64,000 bases of DNA from contig NZ_JAGIKV010000021.1 of NCBI RefSeq assembly GCF_017874615.1, positions 1 to 64,000 of the forward strand, given 5' to 3'. Shown piece after piece: positions 61,449 through 64,000 of the stretch. The DNA is from Paenibacillus xylanexedens. Lineage in GTDB: Bacteria > Bacillota > Bacilli > Paenibacillales > Paenibacillaceae. Numbering within the stretch: the stretch's first letter is position 1; each line of letters begins with the position of its first letter. The position numbers were made by a program, and so were the translations under genes. The notes beneath the pieces were generated by a model that made no database searches, was not told where the DNA came from, and saw only the letters and a list, made by a program, of their open reading frames with translations.

Positions 61449-62744
61449 TTAGGGTTGCAACACACTTTGGATCTCTTCCTGCATTTGTTTCAGGTTATCC
61501 TCAGCTGTCGCTGTCTTTGCAAACAGTCGGTCAAATCCCTGCAATACCGCATTGTCGATATCCTGCCAACGGATATGACCAGGAATTAAGCGCGCTTTTG
61601 GCATTTCATCAATGACGGCCTGCACGATATGCTCTTTGCTTGGGTTATTCGGCTGAAGAATGAATGCATCTGAGTTCAGAACAGAGGTACGCGGAGGTAC
61701 AAAGTAGGTGGCTGTGGCTTGAATCCCCTGTTCACTGGCAAAATACTTCAACAGCTTCTTCGTTTCCTCTGGATGTTTGCTGTCGTTGAACATGGCATAT
61801 CCGGCCTGCCCCAGCATCGGCACACTGCCTTGAGAACCGGAAGGCATAGGAGCGATGCTCCATTCAAAATCCGTAATTTCTCTTGCTTTGGAAACATAGC
61901 TGTAATTATCAAAGAACATGCCCACATTACCTGCATCAAAGCTGACCTGTTCGCCCGCCTTCGGGTGTGATTCATCGGTGAACATCATGCGTTCCAGTAA
62001 TTCAAAGGTCTGTACGCCGTAGGCATCGTTCCAGGTGAACGTTGTCATGCCTTCGTCGAATGGACCGCTCCCATTGGACCAGGAATAGGAGGAAAGCACC
62101 GCCCAGGTCTTCCAGTCGCGAAAAAAGTTGGCACCATAGACTCGGTTGGTCGCATCCTTGCTGGTCATGACTTTGGCGGACTCTTCGAACTGTTCCCATG
62201 TCCATTGTCCTTGGGTGGCAAGTGAGTTTGGATCAGTCAGGCCGGCTTGGTCGAACAGCGTTTTATTGTAAAACATGACCACCGGAGGTGTAGAAAAAGG
62301 TAGTCCCAGCAGTTCATCCCCATCACGGAACAAATCCAATGTACTTGGAATATAATCATCCAGCTTAAACTGTGCATCATCCTTGAACTCGGATACATCG
62401 GCCAGGATGTGGTTGGACTTGAATTGTGGCACCATTCGCTCCGATACCCAGGCGAGATCGGGAAGAGAGCCTCCGGCGGCAAGCACCGAAATTTTTTGCT
62501 GGTATTCTGCGAAAGGTACGGATTCCATCGTTACTTTGATGCCTGGATTTTCCTTTGTGAAGTCATCGATCAACTTGTTGTATACATCCATATGCGCCTG
62601 ATTGCCCCACATCATGAACTTCAGCTCGACCTCTCCATTCTCTCCGCTTGCACTCCCAGATTCACTGTTAGAATTGGAGCTTGCGCACGCGATTGAAGCC
62701 ATCATCATGAATATAAAAACCAGTATCAGTCCTGCTTTTTTCAT
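61449..62744 (-). CDS. Sugar-binding lipoprotein of a CUT1 ABC transporter (MalE family)
   Basis: 431 residues. The signal peptide ends in lipobox SIAC near residue 20, then a Ser/Asn/Gly linker. The SBP_bac_1 fold is seen in ELKFMMWGNQAHMDVYNKLI, FTKENPGIKVTMESVPFAEYQQK and GNVGMFFDNYSYVS. AAGGGGGA precedes the ATG at 62744. It is first gene of the operon; the sugar is unknown, though the AraC-type regulator next to it fits carbohydrate induction. Confidence 0.92.
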   Translation of the reverse strand: MKKAGLILVFIFMMMASIACASSNSNSESGSASGENGEVELKFMMWGNQAHMDVYNKLIDDFTKENPGIKVTMESVPFAEYQQKISVLAAGGSLPDLAWVSERMVPQFKSNHILADVSEFKDDAQFKLDDYIPSTLDLFRDGDELLGLPFSTPPVVMFYNKTLFDQAGLTDPNSLATQGQWTWEQFEESAKVMTSKDATNRVYGANFFRDWKTWAVLSSYSWSNGSGPFDEGMTTFTWNDAYGVQTFELLERMMFTDESHPKAGEQVSFDAGNVGMFFDNYSYVSKAREITDFEWSIAPMPSGSQGSVPMLGQAGYAMFNDSKHPEETKKLLKYFASEQGIQATATYFVPPRTSVLNSDAFILQPNNPSKEHIVQAVIDEMPKARLIPGHIRWQDIDNAVLQGFDRLFAKTATAEDNLKQMQEEIQSVLQP

Positions 62745-62847
62745 GGAAATCCCCCTTATGGACGTCGTGGTATACATGTGCAACCAAAGTATAACGAAAG
62801 CATCGTTCTCTCATAAATCACGTCAACTACAGAAATGGTATGGTTTT

Positions 62848-63615
62848 TCAAGAGATACTGAATCGGTCTCGATATTCTCCTGCGGTCCATCCCACCTGCT
62901 GCTTGAACACCAGCATGAAGTGTTTGGGGCTCTGATGCCCGGATAACCGTGCCACATCATAGACTTTGAGACCAGTGTTAATCAGCAACCACTTGGCCCG
63001 CTCCATACGTGCCTCAGTGATGTATTCGGAATAATTGATGCCTATTTCGTTCTTGAACAACTGGCTTAAATAAGTGGGGTTCAAGTTAACAAGATCCGCC
63101 ATCGTCTGAAGTCGCAGATCTCCATCGGGATGTTGCTTGATGTGCTCCTTCACATCTCGGATAATCTTCCGTGTATCTCCACCAGCGTGTTCTGTTTTGC
63201 CAGATGGCTCAGGGGTAGAAAGGGTTGAAATACCGTATCTGCGATCCAGCAGCAATTGAATCTTTTGTATACATAATGCCAGTTCATAGCGATCGATTGG
63301 CTTCAACAGGTAGTTCAACACCCCGAACTCCATCGCTCTCCGTGCATATTCAAACTCGCCATAGCCGCTAATGATGAGCATTAGCAATTCAGGGTACATG
63401 TCTCTTGCTTTGCTTACCAAAGTTAATCCGTCCATTTCACGCATGCGGATATCCGTGATTAACACATCCGGTACCTCACATCTCAGAAAATCCAGCGCCT
63501 CGGTACCGCTCGACGCTTCGCCCGTTACCTGAAACTGAGAAGATACTTGTACGATCAGCTCCCTCAGTCCCTGACGGATGACCGTCTCATCCTCTACAAG
63601 CAATACTTTATACAT
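62848..63615 (-). CDS. YesN-type response regulator (receiver plus AraC helix-turn-helix)
   Basis: 255 residues. The receiver domain starts VLLVEDETVIRQGL, with phospho-acceptor Asp in DVLITDIRMREMDG and Lys in LLKPIDRYE. The C-terminal AraC-type region has LVNLNPTYLSQLFKNEIGINYSEYI and VARLSGHQSPKHFMLVFKQQVG. ATG at 63615 has AAAGGGG ten bases upstream. It likely controls the adjacent sugar transporter. Confidence 0.92.
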   Translation of the reverse strand: MYKVLLVEDETVIRQGLRELIVQVSSQFQVTGEASSGTEALDFLRCEVPDVLITDIRMREMDGLTLVSKARDMYPELLMLIISGYGEFEYARRAMEFGVLNYLLKPIDRYELALCIQKIQLLLDRRYGISTLSTPEPSGKTEHAGGDTRKIIRDVKEHIKQHPDGDLRLQTMADLVNLNPTYLSQLFKNEIGINYSEYITEARMERAKWLLINTGLKVYDVARLSGHQSPKHFMLVFKQQVGWTAGEYRDRFSIS

Positions 63616-63620
63616 GCGCT

Positions 63621-64000
63621 TCAATCCCCTTTCGGTAGAAGTTGAATGGATATCGTGACCACCAGTCCCTGCCCGGGACTTCCATCAATGCTTAGGCTGC
63701 CGCCTTCTCCATACATGAGGCGAAGCCTCTGAGCGATATTGTTAAGCCCCAGACTGTCCCCGGCATGGCAACGTAATGCCTCATTGGAAGGCTGTTTCGA
63801 TATGGACTCATTTAACTCGTCAATCTTTGTCTGAGCCATACCCTTACCGTTGTCTCGCACGCTAATCAGCAGCTCCTGGTCGAATTTCAAAGCGGATACC
63901 CAGATTACTCCTCCATTTTCCTGCCCTTCAATGCCGTGGTAGACTGCATTCTCCACCAGCGGTTGCAGTACCAGCTTAGGAATCAAATACTCCGTTATTG
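63621..64000 (-). CDS. YesM-type sensor histidine kinase, C-terminal part (cut by the window)
   Basis: About 126 residues are visible, all of the ATPase domain. ITEYLIPKLVLQPLVENAVYHGI holds the N box, SVRDNGKGM the G1 box, and LGLNNIAQRL with YGEGGSLSIDGSPGQG the end of the domain. The open frame runs through position 63998 to the edge, so the gene extends beyond the window. Its stop lies five bases before the start of its response regulator gene. Confidence 0.92.
   Translation of the reverse strand, partial: ITEYLIPKLVLQPLVENAVYHGIEGQENGGVIWVSALKFDQELLISVRDNGKGMAQTKIDELNESISKQPSNEALRCHAGDSLGLNNIAQRLRLMYGEGGSLSIDGSPGQGLVVTISIQLLPKGD

Overview
The window looks like chromosomal DNA of a Paenibacillus species. 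The basis is moderate GC, Bacillus-type ribosome binding sites (AAGGAGG) with frequent TTG and GTG starts, a copA-copZ-csoR set, a YesN/YesM-type regulator pair beside a sugar ABC transporter, a degenerate SLH-like exported protein, and Firmicutes families such as DUF5317, YcnI, YxeA and NupNOPQ. The genus call is inference from gene content. I see no rRNA, tRNA, prophage or CRISPR array.

Layout. 1-2.2 kb: a probable insertion-sequence edge, a 50-bp-phased repeat, a DUF2798 membrane protein, a VOC protein with a doubtful 5' end, and an SDR epimerase. 2.3-6.9 kb: a TPP-riboswitch operon with a lipoprotein binding protein, an MTH1187-type thiamine-binding protein, a permease, an ATPase, and then a TatD-family hydrolase. 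7-9.8 kb: nitroreductase, TetR regulator and an ABC-2/YhgE-type membrane protein with palindromic operators. 10-13.5 kb: copper efflux (copA, copZ, csoR) with CsoR operators. 13.5-17 kb: small and hypothetical genes, a nucleoside phosphorylase and a YuiH-type molybdopterin enzyme. 17-22 kb: nupNOPQ-type nucleoside ABC transporter. 22-31.7 kb: exported protein, DUF5317 protein, GGDEF/HD protein, a NarL-type two-component pair, CopCD fusion and YcnI. 31.8-34 kb: a three-gene cassette resembling a type VII secreted lipase toxin with reverse domain order, its partner and an immunity lipoprotein. 34.1-45.4 kb: a complete class II lanthipeptide cluster of the lacticin 481/nukacin group (lanA, lanM, lanT, two-component system, three-gene ABC immunity set, yxeA-like gene). 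45.4-53 kb: DUF445, aldo/keto reductase, ECF sigma/anti-sigma pair, DUF985 cupin, AraC regulator, GH28 glycosidase. 53.5-56.8 kb: polar amino-acid ABC transporter. 57-64 kb: a CUT1 sugar ABC operon with FAD oxidoreductase and TIM-barrel enzyme, then YesN- and YesM-type regulators running off the right edge.

The most notable non-coding feature is a family of four 190-230 bp elements (3804-3997, 20569-20792, 24711-24937, 60525-60720). They have terminal inverted repeats and a conserved structured interior. Three of them sit inside ABC-transporter operons, between the binding-protein side and the permease/ATPase side, and one supplies the last three codons and stop of a gene. The other notable items are the lipase toxin cassette, the lantibiotic precursor with a C-T-x-S-x-E-C motif and a fourth cysteine, and the exactly 50-bp-spaced TTCGTTA repeats near both ends of the window.
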